This document shows positions 6,666-14,099 of a stretch of DNA of 23,926 nucleotides, piece by piece (the stretch's first letter is position 1; every line of letters begins with the position of its first letter). Source of the DNA: Azonexus sp. (lineage in GTDB: Bacteria > Pseudomonadota > Gammaproteobacteria > Burkholderiales > Rhodocyclaceae); contig JAISPT010000025.1 in the NCBI GenBank assembly GCA_031274715.1, positions 1-23,926 of the forward strand, given 5' to 3'. A model generated the notes under the pieces. The model had not been told where the DNA came from and ran no database searches. It saw nothing but the letters and a program-made list of their open reading frames with translations. The position numbers and the translations under genes are program-made.

Positions 6666-8027
6666 ATGCGCATGCGACTCCAACTTCTCATCGTCCTGCT
6701 CTGCCCCTGGCTGCTCGGCACAGCACTGGCCAACCCCTACGAAACCACGCTGGCCAACGGCCTACGCATCATCGTCAAGGAAGACCACCGGGCGCCGACC
6801 GCCGTGCACATGGTCTGGTACCGGATCGGCAGCATGGACGAGGTCGACGGCACCTCGGGCGTCGCCCACGTGCTCGAGCACATGATGTTCAAGGGCACGC
6901 CGAGCGTCGGGCCGGGCGAATTCAGCAAGCGCGTAGCGGCCGCCGGTGGCCGCGACAACGCTTTCACCAGCCGCGACTACACGGCCTACTTCCAGCAGAT
7001 ACCGAAGGAAAGACTGGAAGAGATGATGCAGCTCGAAGCCGACCGCATGTACCACCTGAACCTGGACGCCCAGGAATTCGCCCAGGAAATCAAGGTGGTC
7101 ATGGAGGAGCGCCGCATGCGCACCGACGACAACCCACAATCCAAACTATTCGAGCAGATGAACGCCGTCGGCTTCCTAGCCCATCCCTACCGGCGGCCGA
7201 TCATCGGCTGGATGAGCGATCTCGAGAACATGACCGCCGCCGACACCAGGGCCTGGTATGAGGCCTGGTACGTACCGAACAACGCCTACCTGGTGATCTC
7301 CGGCGACGTCGACCACAAGGAGGTCTTCGCGTTGGCCCAGAAACATTACGGCTCGCTCGCCGAGCGTCCGCTGCCACCGCGCCGGGCGACAGCGGAGCCG
7401 CTCCAGGAAGGACCGCGCCACATCGCGGTCAAGGCGCCAGCCGAACTGCCGGTGCTGATCATGGGCTACAAAGTGCCGGTGCTGCGTGACATCGACAAGG
7501 ACAGCGACCCTTACGCACTGCAAATGCTGGCCGCCATTCTCGACGGCCACGACGCCGCCCGCTTCAACAAAAAACTGGTGCGTGAGGACAAGGTTGCGTT
7601 GTCGGCCGGCATCGACTACGACGCCATCGCCCGTGGCCCGGGCATGCTCTACCTGCACGGCACGCCGTCCGCTGGCAAGACGGTGGCCGACCTCGAAGCG
7701 GCGCTGCGCGCCGAGATCGAACGCGTGCGCCGGGATGGCGTCAGCGCCGCCGAACTCAAACGGGCCAAGGCGCAACTGGTGGCGAGCGAGGTGTACAAGC
7801 TCGATTCGGTGTTCGGCCAGGCCATGGAAATCGGCCAGATCGAATCCGCCGGTCTGTCGCATCGCCAGATCGACCGCATGCGGGAAAAGCTGCAGGCGGT
7901 CAGCGCCGCTGACGTTCAGGCAGTGGCCAGCAAGTATTTCAACGACGATGCGCTGACCATCGGCGTGCTCGACCCGCAACCCCTGGACGGCAAGCCGCGC
8001 CGCCCTGCCTTCCCGACCCGTCACTGA
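6666..8027 (+). CDS. Periplasmic M16-family zinc metallopeptidase, catalytic subunit
   Basis: Predicted secreted zinc peptidase of 453 residues, about half the size of pitrilysin, as expected for a two-domain M16B subunit. Residues 1-22 form a signal peptide (MRMRLQLLIVLLCPWLLGTALA). The inverted zinc motif HxxEH is present as H68-V-L-E71-H72. The third zinc ligand is expected 74-76 residues later and falls on the Glu147/Glu148 pair in VVMEERR. Typical M16 segments GTSGVAHVLEHMMFKGT, NAFTSRDYTAYF and HPYRRPIIGW are present. The stop codon overlaps the next start (TGATG), pairing it with a partner that lacks the zinc motif. The two probably form a heterodimer that degrades oligopeptides in the periplasm. 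Either ATG (6666 or 6672) could start it; neither has a strong ribosome-binding site. Confidence 0.92.
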   Translation: MRMRLQLLIVLLCPWLLGTALANPYETTLANGLRIIVKEDHRAPTAVHMVWYRIGSMDEVDGTSGVAHVLEHMMFKGTPSVGPGEFSKRVAAAGGRDNAFTSRDYTAYFQQIPKERLEEMMQLEADRMYHLNLDAQEFAQEIKVVMEERRMRTDDNPQSKLFEQMNAVGFLAHPYRRPIIGWMSDLENMTAADTRAWYEAWYVPNNAYLVISGDVDHKEVFALAQKHYGSLAERPLPPRRATAEPLQEGPRHIAVKAPAELPVLIMGYKVPVLRDIDKDSDPYALQMLAAILDGHDAARFNKKLVREDKVALSAGIDYDAIARGPGMLYLHGTPSAGKTVADLEAALRAEIERVRRDGVSAAELKRAKAQLVASEVYKLDSVFGQAMEIGQIESAGLSHRQIDRMREKLQAVSAADVQAVASKYFNDDALTIGVLDPQPLDGKPRRPAFPTRH

Positions 8028-9352
8028 TGAGCCGCGCCATGACCCGCCCGTTTTTCCGCCTATTGCCCCGCCTGTTGACTGCCTCCCTCGTCTTTCTCGC
8101 CGCCCTGCCGGCCACCGCCGGCGTCGCCATCGAGCACTGGACCACCGCGGCCGGCGCCCGTGTCCAGTTCGTCGCCAGCCGCGGCCTGCCGATGCTCGAT
8201 ATACAGGTCGACTTCGCCGCCGGCTCGATGTTCGACCCGGCTGACAAATCCGGCCTCGCCGCCCTGACCCGCGCCCTGCTCGATCTCGGCGCCGGCGCCC
8301 GCGACGAGACGGCGATCGCCGAGGAACTGGCCGACATCGGCGCCCAGTTGGGCGGCGGTGCCGACACCGACCGGGCCAGCGTCTCCCTACGTACCCTGTC
8401 GGCCCCGGACAAACAGGCAGTCGGCATCGACATCCTGCGCTCGGTGCTCGCCCAGCCGCTTTTCGATGCCTCCATCCTCGAACGCGAGAAGGAACGCACC
8501 ATCGCCGGCCTCAAGGAAGCCATGACCCGGCCCGACAGCATCGCCGGCAAGGCCTTCTGGGCTGCTCTTTACCCGGATCACCCCTATGGCCGCCAGGCCA
8601 CGCCGGAATCGGTCACCACCCTGAGCCGCGACGATCTGGTCGCTTTCCATGCTCGCCACTACACCGCCGCCAATGCCAGCATCACGCTGGTCGGCGACCT
8701 GTCGCGGGCGCAGGCGGAACAGATCGCCGAGCAGATTTCCGCCAGCCTGCCGCCTGGCGCAGCGGTACCGCTACCGGCAGCCCCGGCGGTCGGCGTGGGT
8801 AGTTTCACAGCCATCGCCCATCCGGCAACGCAAGCGCACATCTACCTCGGCCTGCCGGCGATCGAACGCGGCCATCCCGATTTCTTCCCGCTGCTGGTCG
8901 GCAATTACACGCTCGGTGGCGGTGGCTTCGTGTCGCGCCTGATGAAGGAAGTGCGCGACAAGCGCGGCTATGCCTACAGCGTGTACAGCTACTTCGCGCC
9001 GCTGAAGCAGGCCGGCCCCTTCCAGATCGGCCTGCAGACCAAGCGCAGTCAGGCCGGCGAGGCCATCAAGGTAACCCGCGAAGTGCTCGAGCGCTTCCTC
9101 GCTGAGGGCCCGAGCGAGGAGGAACTAGCCGCCGCCAAGGCCAACCTGACCGGTAGCTTCCCGCTGCGCCTGGACAGCAACCGCAAGATTCTCGACAACG
9201 TCGCGACCATCGGCTTCTACGGCTTGCCACTCGACTACCTCGACCGCTACCGCGAACGGGTCGACGCCGTCACCACTGCCGAGGTCAAGGCCGCCTTCGC
9301 CCGCCACGTCCAGCCGAAGGCGCTACGTATCGTGACCGTTGCCGCCGACTGA
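8027..9352 (+). CDS. M16-family peptidase-like protein, non-catalytic subunit
   Basis: Second M16 protein, 441 residues, with a signal peptide ending near residue 31 (LPATA-GVA). Where the zinc motif should stand it reads GLAALTRALLDLG (76-88), with no His or Glu ligands, so it cannot bind the catalytic zinc. It keeps the Arg/Tyr pair characteristic of non-catalytic M16 subunits, here R313 and Y317 in KEVRDKRGYAYSVY, which in characterised pairs helps bind substrate in the partner's active site. It overlaps the catalytic gene by one base, so equal production is likely. The arrangement follows known bacterial M16B heterodimers; the peptide substrate is unknown. Starts at 8027 or 8039 are both possible. 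Confidence 0.9.
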   Translation: MSRAMTRPFFRLLPRLLTASLVFLAALPATAGVAIEHWTTAAGARVQFVASRGLPMLDIQVDFAAGSMFDPADKSGLAALTRALLDLGAGARDETAIAEELADIGAQLGGGADTDRASVSLRTLSAPDKQAVGIDILRSVLAQPLFDASILEREKERTIAGLKEAMTRPDSIAGKAFWAALYPDHPYGRQATPESVTTLSRDDLVAFHARHYTAANASITLVGDLSRAQAEQIAEQISASLPPGAAVPLPAAPAVGVGSFTAIAHPATQAHIYLGLPAIERGHPDFFPLLVGNYTLGGGGFVSRLMKEVRDKRGYAYSVYSYFAPLKQAGPFQIGLQTKRSQAGEAIKVTREVLERFLAEGPSEEELAAAKANLTGSFPLRLDSNRKILDNVATIGFYGLPLDYLDRYRERVDAVTTAEVKAAFARHVQPKALRIVTVAAD

Positions 9353-9397
9353 CTCTGCTTTTGCAAGCAAGGGCGTGATTCTCTCTTCCTATCCCGG

Positions 9398-9420
9398 CCT
9401 TCTCCCGCAAGCGGGGAGGG
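9398..9420. repeat. Dispersed-type hairpin repeat (CTCCCGC-AA-GCGGGGAG)
   Basis: The arm CTCCCGC (9402-9408) is followed after AA by GCGGGGAG (9411-9418), forming a short GC-rich hairpin with one bulge. The wording CCTTCTCCCGCAAGCGGG is a commonly recurring intergenic hairpin in proteobacterial genomes. It follows the M16 pair by about 45 bases and may serve as its transcript end, though no T-tract follows. Confidence 0.4.
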
Positions 9421-9445
9421 ACACTCGTCGCTGAGCCGGGCGTAG

Positions 9446-9778
9446 CTAGGCTTTTCCACCCACAAAGGAATATCTCGTGGCAAAAATCAAAGTTGAAAAA
9501 TTCATCGCGGGAACCTTGGAAAATAGCTTCGGTGTTCCTGCATTTGCCCTAAATACCCTCACTCAGCTTTTGCCTGAGCCCGCAATGAGTGCTCTTGTAG
9601 GCCGTGGCATAGACATTCAGGCGATTCTTGGCGCACAAAAACTAGGCACACCTTATTCTTCTTCTGTTGAGATTACAGAAGCGGGCGTGCAAAAAACAGT
9701 GGTTATATCGGTCGAATGAAGCGCAGTGTCTAGCATTGCGTTCAACCCGGATGGCTTCGCCGTCGATCAACTTGGGCG
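9446..9778 (+). mobile_element. Candidate solitary integron gene cassette
   Basis: A 333-base unit bounded by two core-site-like heptamers: GCTAGGC (9445-9451) on the left and GATAGGC (9778-9784) on the right. Each differs from GTTAGGC at one position. Inside are a 25-base leader with a ribosome-binding site, one small gene in the cassette direction (about 46% GC by hand count) and a 57-base attC-like site. Leader, single gene, attC and core spacing all fit the cassette plan. No integrase gene is in the window, so this would be an isolated cassette at a secondary site. The elements are seen; the cassette identity is inferred and some core positions are degenerate. Confidence 0.5.
9477..9719 (+). 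CDS. Small hypothetical protein, probable cassette-borne gene
   Basis: Eighty-residue protein from a GTG start at 9477, supported by AAAGGAA about eight bases upstream (9463-9469). It begins MAKIKVEKFIAGTLENSFGV and ends KTVVISVE. It has no signal peptide, cysteine, zinc finger or strong transmembrane helix; the middle is mildly hydrophobic (ALNTLTQLLPEPAMSALVG) and the ends look like beta strands. I do not recognise a family. Codon use differs from the neighbours, with many A/T third positions. It ends eight bases before the attC-like site. It sits alone between the M16 pair and rsmD, so context gives no functional clue beyond accessory origin. Confidence 0.7.
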   Translation: MAKIKVEKFIAGTLENSFGVPAFALNTLTQLLPEPAMSALVGRGIDIQAILGAQKLGTPYSSSVEITEAGVQKTVVISVE

Positions 9779-9784
9779 ATAGGC
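9728..9784 (+). other. attC-like recombination site
   Basis: GTCTAGC (9728-9734) resembles the R'' box RYYYAAC with one mismatch. After the usual five-base spacer comes GTTCAA (9740-9745), as at the start of many L'' boxes. A small TTC-loop hairpin (GGC/GCC, about 9752-9760) is in the centre. The site closes with GATAGGC (9778-9784), an R' box GTTRRRY with one mismatch. The outer heptamers are complementary at five of seven positions plus one G-T pair, and the total length of 57 bases matches short attC sites. The L'/L'' pairing is imperfect. The last base is directly before the rsmD ATG. Confidence 0.45.
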
Positions 9785-10324
9785 ATGAACACCGTGCGCA
9801 TCATCGGCGGCCATTTCCGCCGCCGCCTGCTGAAGTTTCCCGACAGCGAAGGCCTGCGCCCGACGCCGGACCGCGTCCGCGAGACGCTGTTCAACTGGCT
9901 CGGCCAGGAACTGGACGGCCAGCACTGCCTCGACCTGTTCGCCGGCAGCGGCGCACTCGGTTTCGAAGCCGCTTCACGCGGCGCAGCGCGGGTAGTCATG
10001 GTGGAAAAAACGCCGCGCGTACTGGCGGCGTTGCAAGAAAACCACGCATTGCTGCAAAAACCGCCGGCGGTGGAGATCGTTCGCGGGGATGCGCTACAAT
10101 ATTTGGCTTCGACCAAAGCGAAATTCGACCTGATTTTTCTCGATCCGCCCTATCAATCCGGCTGGATCGACCGCCTGGAGAGCGCCTTGCCAGCGGTCCT
10201 GAACGAGGATGCAGCGATTTACGTCGAGGCCGAACATGAAATCGCATCGCTCGGCGACTGGCGGACCATACGCCAGGGCAAAGCGGGAGAAGTTCATTTT
10301 CACTTGTTGCGGCGGCCTGCTTGA
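9785..10324 (+). CDS. rsmD: 16S rRNA (guanine(966)-N2)-methyltransferase RsmD
   Basis: Methylates G966 of 16S rRNA using S-adenosylmethionine, acting on assembled 30S particles. The 179-residue Rossmann-type methyltransferase carries the RsmD opening RIIGGHFRRRLLKFP and the conserved RPTPDRVRETLFNWL. The SAM-binding motif is DLFAGSGALGFE (50-61) and the catalytic DPPY motif is in FLDPPY (118-123). Its stop shares four bases (TTGA) with the TTG start of coaD, so the two are coupled, as commonly seen for rsmD-coaD. Oddly, the candidate cassette attC ends at the base before the ATG, and no strong ribosome-binding site precedes it. The insertion may have replaced the native leader. Confidence 0.95.
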   Translation: MNTVRIIGGHFRRRLLKFPDSEGLRPTPDRVRETLFNWLGQELDGQHCLDLFAGSGALGFEAASRGAARVVMVEKTPRVLAALQENHALLQKPPAVEIVRGDALQYLASTKAKFDLIFLDPPYQSGWIDRLESALPAVLNEDAAIYVEAEHEIASLGDWRTIRQGKAGEVHFHLLRRPA

Positions 10325-10815
10325 CCAAACTCGATCATCGCGTTGCGATCTATCCCGGCACCTTCGACCCGATCACCCGCGGGCACGAAGACTTGGTCCG
10401 ACGCGCCGCCAGCCTGTTCGACAAGTTGATCCTGGGCATTGCCGAAAGCCCGGCCAAGCAGCCGCGCTTCTCGCTGGCCGAGCGGGTCGACATGGCGACC
10501 GAGATTCTGCACGGCGTGCCCAATCTGGAAATCGTCGGCTTCAACACGCTGCTGATGAATTTCGTCCATGCCCGGGGCGCCAAGGTCATCGTCCGCGGCC
10601 TGCGCGCGGTGTCCGATTTCGAATACGAGTTCCAGATGGCCGGAATGAACCGCAGTCTCTACCCGGAAGTCGAAACGGTGTTTCTGACGCCGGGCGAGCA
10701 GTACATGTTCGTCTCCGCCACGATGGTCCGTGAAATCGCCCGCCTGGGCGGCAATGTCAGCAAGTTTGTGCACCCCTGTGTAGAAAAGCGCCTGCGGGCG
10801 AATACCACTGCTTAA
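10321..10815 (+). CDS. coaD: Phosphopantetheine adenylyltransferase (PPAT)
   Basis: Fourth step of coenzyme A synthesis: transfers AMP from ATP to 4'-phosphopantetheine, releasing pyrophosphate. The protein has 164 residues, a normal length. Nucleotidyltransferase motifs are GTFDPITRGH (the T/HxGH motif is T19-R-G-H22), the VRGLRAVSDFEYEFQMAGMN segment and the C-terminal VSATMVREIA. The start is a TTG at 10321 overlapping the rsmD stop as TTGA. No in-frame ATG exists before the essential GTFDP motif, so a TTG start is effectively forced. The ferredoxin gene follows 17 bases later. Confidence 0.96.
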   Translation: MTKLDHRVAIYPGTFDPITRGHEDLVRRAASLFDKLILGIAESPAKQPRFSLAERVDMATEILHGVPNLEIVGFNTLLMNFVHARGAKVIVRGLRAVSDFEYEFQMAGMNRSLYPEVETVFLTPGEQYMFVSATMVREIARLGGNVSKFVHPCVEKRLRANTTA

Positions 10816-10832
10816 CCGAAAGAGGAACCACT

Positions 10833-11090
10833 ATGTCCCTGATTATTACCGACGAATGCATTAACTGCGACGTCTGCGAGCCAGAATGCCCGAACGAGGC
10901 GATCTCCCAGGGGGAAGAGATTTACCAAATCGACCCCGAGAAGTGCACCGAGTGCGTCGGCCACTATGACGAGCCGCAGTGCGTCCAGGTCTGCCCGGTG
11001 GATTGCATCCCGAAAGACCCCAGCCGCGTCGAAAGCGAAGACGCCCTCTGGGCCAAGTACGAAAAGCTGACCGGCAACAAGCGTCCCTGA
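10833..11090 (+). CDS. yfhL: YfhL-type 2[4Fe-4S] ferredoxin
   Basis: Small electron carrier of 85 residues, Allochromatium-type. The first motif is C9-x2-C12-x2-C15-x3-C19-P. The second is C38-x2-C41-x8-C50-x3-C54-P, with the eight-residue insertion GHYDEPQ typical of this type, plus an extra C58. Expected ligands are C9, C12, C15 and C54 for one cluster and C38, C41, C50 and C19 for the other. It has a good ribosome-binding site (AGAGGAA) and follows coaD by 17 bases, a frequent arrangement in this group. It ends at a strong terminator. The physiological partner is unknown. Confidence 0.94.
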   Translation: MSLIITDECINCDVCEPECPNEAISQGEEIYQIDPEKCTECVGHYDEPQCVQVCPVDCIPKDPSRVESEDALWAKYEKLTGNKRP

Positions 11091-11104
11091 ACGACCACTG
11101 CCAC

Positions 11105-11145
11105 GGCAATAAAAAACCCGCGCTCGGCGCGGGTTTTTTATTGCC
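11105..11145. terminator. Strong bidirectional Rho-independent terminator
   Basis: A perfect 19-base-pair inverted repeat with a three-base loop. The GC core CCCGCGC/GCGCGGG is flanked by six A on the left and six T on the right. It therefore reads as an intrinsic terminator on both strands. It lies 14 bases after the ferredoxin stop and 15 bases after the end of the convergent dynamin-like gene, serving both. Confidence 0.93.
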
Positions 11146-11160
11146 TATTGGGATGCTGCT

Positions 11161-13110
11161 TCAGGCGGCTTGGCGCTCTGCCCCCGCGGCTGGTCGCAGC
11201 AACTCGCGGATACGGCTGGCGATCACCTCAAGCGCCTCAATCTGCTGCAGCAATCCGTTCTCGACGCCATCCAGCTCACCGATCCGGTCCTCCAGCGTGT
11301 CGGTCGCCTGGTGGATACGCTTGATGCTTTCCAGGCGCCGCTTCAACTGAATCTGGTGCTCGCGGACCTGGGTTTCCATCGGCGCCATGATTGCCCGTAG
11401 CCAGGTCTCGGCATCGCGGTTGGCGTACTCGAAGGCGCGGCGGACCTGCAACGCCACTTCCTCGAAGAACTTCTGGGTGATGTTTTTTTTGTCGGTCGTC
11501 AACAGGCTGACCATGGTGTTTAGGTGGCCGTCGCACCATGCCTCCAGGCGGTCAAGTTCCTTCTCGTAGCGCAGCAACGAAAAGGCCGTCGGCGCCCCAA
11601 GCTTGAGTCCATGCTCAACGGCAAAGCGCTTGTAGACGGCCTCCATCATCGCCCGAATTTCGCCGATCTCATGGCTCGAGCGGGTCAACGCCTCGCGCGC
11701 CCGGCCGAAAAAGCGTTTCATAGCAACTGCCAAGGACTTGGAGAAAGTGGCGTCGAGCATGACTTCACGGGTTTCGTGCGTCAGTTGGCGCAGGGTGTCG
11801 AGACCGAGGTGGCCGAACAGCTTGTTGGTCAGCGTCGAGAACACGCTGCGCACGGCGTAATAGCGTTGCAGGCCGGCTTCGAACTCGTCCTTTTCGGCGC
11901 GCACCTTGCCCATCATGTATTCGACGACGCCCTTGTTCTTACCGCGCAGTTCGGTCAGCTCGGTCAGTTGCTCGCGCAGGCCGAGCAGGCGTGCCTCAAG
12001 TAGGCCGCGGACACGCAGGCTGACGTCGCCGAACTCGCTTTCCGTGTTGTCGCAGACGATATCGCGCTTGGCCGGAATCAGCTCGTTGGACAATGCTGTC
12101 TCCAGCCATTCAAGCCGGCTGCGCTCGAGCAGCGCGGCGTCGCCGGTGATCTTGGCGACCAGACCTTTCTGCGCCGACACCGGGAAAACCTGGCTCGGCG
12201 GCAAATTGAGCAGGCTGGCGCTGGTGTCGACCTGGCGCTGGATCTCGGCGTCGATTTCCTCGAGCGTCTTCAGTTCGTCCCACTGCCCGTCGATTTTGTT
12301 GAGCGCGACCAGACGGCCGCGCCGGGCGGTGCCACCGGCGCAAATGTGGTCGCGCCAGATGATCATGTCCGACTGCGTGACGCCGGTGTCGGCGCCGAGG
12401 ATGAACAGTACCGCATGGGCATTCGGCAGCAGCGACAGGGTCAGTTCCGGCTCGGCGCCGATGGCGTTGAGGCCGGGCGTGTCGAGGATGCTTAGGCCCT
12501 GCTTGAGCAAGGGGTGCGGGAAATTGATGATGGCGTGGCGCCAGCGCGGTATTTCGACCCGGCCATCTTCGCCGACCCGGTAAAAATCGAGATCGTCGGC
12601 GCCGACCGAGAAACCGAGACGGGTCGCTTCCTCTGGCGTAACCCGGATCGTCTCGCTGACCTGGTGCAGCGTATCCTGCATTGCCTCCGGCGCCTCGACG
12701 TCGAGGTCGATGATCTTCCACTCATCGGGGAAGCGCTTGTATTCGGCGATGCCGGAACTGGAAGCGCGCGTTTCGATCGGCAGCAGTTCGATGCAGGGCG
12801 GCTTGCCGGGGTCGTACAGCAACTCGGTCGGACACATCGTGGTCCGGCCGGCCGACGAGGGCAGCATCCGGGTGCCGTATTCGGCGAAGAAGATGGCGTT
12901 GATCAGCTCCGACTTGCCACGCGAAAATTCGGCGACGAAGGCGACGTTGAGGCGGTCCTCGCGCAAGCGTTCGAGCAACTGGGTAAGGCGTAGGTCGGCC
13001 TGGGCATCGGACAGCTCGTTCTCGGCAAGCCAGTGCTGGAACTCGCCGATATGGGACGATAGACCGGCGCGCCAAGTGGTATAGGCGGCGAATTGGTTGA
13101 CTAACGACAT
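11161..13110 (-). CDS. Bacterial dynamin-like GTPase
   Basis: Large GTPase of 649 residues, from the ATG at 13110 (MSLVNQFAAYTTWRAG), preceded by a G-rich ribosome-binding stretch. The G domain contains a P-loop AEFSRGKS (60-67), a G2 threonine in AGRTTMCPTE (T90/T91), G3 DTPG (210-213) and G4 NKID (271-274). The rest (about 380-649) is almost wholly helical with predicted coiled coils, including the C-terminal heptad-like stretch LEDRIGELDGVENGLLQQIEAL. This is the layout of bacterial dynamin-like proteins, which bind and remodel membranes. No clear transmembrane paddle was spotted, so membrane attachment is uncertain. It follows mutM by 66 bases on the same strand. Its specific role is not known. 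Confidence 0.85.
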   Translation of the reverse strand: MSLVNQFAAYTTWRAGLSSHIGEFQHWLAENELSDAQADLRLTQLLERLREDRLNVAFVAEFSRGKSELINAIFFAEYGTRMLPSSAGRTTMCPTELLYDPGKPPCIELLPIETRASSSGIAEYKRFPDEWKIIDLDVEAPEAMQDTLHQVSETIRVTPEEATRLGFSVGADDLDFYRVGEDGRVEIPRWRHAIINFPHPLLKQGLSILDTPGLNAIGAEPELTLSLLPNAHAVLFILGADTGVTQSDMIIWRDHICAGGTARRGRLVALNKIDGQWDELKTLEEIDAEIQRQVDTSASLLNLPPSQVFPVSAQKGLVAKITGDAALLERSRLEWLETALSNELIPAKRDIVCDNTESEFGDVSLRVRGLLEARLLGLREQLTELTELRGKNKGVVEYMMGKVRAEKDEFEAGLQRYYAVRSVFSTLTNKLFGHLGLDTLRQLTHETREVMLDATFSKSLAVAMKRFFGRAREALTRSSHEIGEIRAMMEAVYKRFAVEHGLKLGAPTAFSLLRYEKELDRLEAWCDGHLNTMVSLLTTDKKNITQKFFEEVALQVRRAFEYANRDAETWLRAIMAPMETQVREHQIQLKRRLESIKRIHQATDTLEDRIGELDGVENGLLQQIEALEVIASRIRELLRPAAGAERQAA

Positions 13111-13176
13111 ACCCTGCCCCACGGAAACGTACGAGTTATTCAATCTAGCATAAAAACAGCGACTTGCCGCCAATAA

Positions 13177-14010
13177 TCAATGCTGGCACCGCGGGCAGTA
13201 GTAAGTGCTCCGCCCGGCCTGGCGAAGCTGCCGGATGTGACCATCGCAGCGTCGGCAAGGAGCCCCGGCACGCTCGTACACGGCGGCCTGAATCTGAAAC
13301 CAGCCAGCGCTGCCGTCGCTATGCACGTAATCGCGAATACTGCTGCCACCGGCGGCGATGGCGTCGGATAGGGTCTCGCGGATGGCCGCGGCAAGCAATT
13401 CGTAGCGTGCCCGGCTGATCCGGTTGGCTGCCCGCAAGGGTGAAATGCCGGCCCGGAACAGGCTTTCCGAGGCATAGATGTTGCCAACGCCGACCAGCAA
13501 ATGGCTATCCATCAGAACCGGCTTGATCGGGCCAGCGCGCCGGGCGCAGGCGGCATGCAGCCAAGCACCGTCGAACGCCGCAGCGAGCGGCTCGACCCCG
13601 AGCACGGCCAACAATGGATGGGCGGCGCTCGCCGCCGGTGGCCCCGGCTGCCACAACACTAGGCCGAAGCGGCGCGGATCGGCCAGGCGCAGTACCTGCG
13701 TAGCCAACACCAGTTCGAAATGATCGTGCTTCTCCGGCGCCTGGCCGAACGGGACGAAATGCAAATGGCCGGACATCCCGAGATGAACGATCAGGCTACC
13801 CTCGACGCCGGGCCGGGCGCAGTCGAGCAGCAGATACTTACCACGCCGGCGGATGGCCTGTACGACGCAGCCGGGCAGCAGTTCGGCCAGCTCCGGTGGA
13901 ATCGGATAGCGTAGCTTCGGCGTGCGGATACGCACCGCCTCGATGCGCCGCCCCGCCAGCTCCGATAGCAATCCCCGCCGGCAAACCTCAACCTCCGGCA
14001 ATTCCGGCAT
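13177..14010 (-). CDS. mutM: Formamidopyrimidine-DNA glycosylase (Fpg/MutM)
   Basis: Bifunctional DNA glycosylase/AP lyase that removes 8-oxoguanine and formamidopyrimidines. The start is the ATG at 14010, preceded by GGAGG, giving 277 residues; a longer in-frame extension would hide the required N-terminal proline. The sequence begins MPELPEVEV, with catalytic Pro2 and Glu3 after methionine removal. It has the RRGKYLLLD lysine segment, a helix-two-turn-helix region around VGVGNIYASESLFRAGISP, and a C-terminal zinc finger C-x2-C-x16-C-x2-C at about residues 252-275. It is divergent from the TPR gene and probably cotranscribed with the dynamin-like gene. Confidence 0.97.
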   Translation of the reverse strand: MPELPEVEVCRRGLLSELAGRRIEAVRIRTPKLRYPIPPELAELLPGCVVQAIRRRGKYLLLDCARPGVEGSLIVHLGMSGHLHFVPFGQAPEKHDHFELVLATQVLRLADPRRFGLVLWQPGPPAASAAHPLLAVLGVEPLAAAFDGAWLHAACARRAGPIKPVLMDSHLLVGVGNIYASESLFRAGISPLRAANRISRARYELLAAAIRETLSDAIAAGGSSIRDYVHSDGSAGWFQIQAAVYERAGAPCRRCDGHIRQLRQAGRSTYYCPRCQH

Positions 14011-14099
14011 CGCTTGTTCCTCCCGACAATCCCAAATAACATCACGAAACTTAAGCGATTCTATGCGCTCCAACGCGCCTCTCCGACCGAAAGCCGACC

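Noticed and set aside
9353..9445. Gene or regulatory RNA after the M16 pair
   Set aside because: Only a common dispersed-type hairpin is visible; there is no ribosome-binding site with an open frame and no conserved RNA motif.
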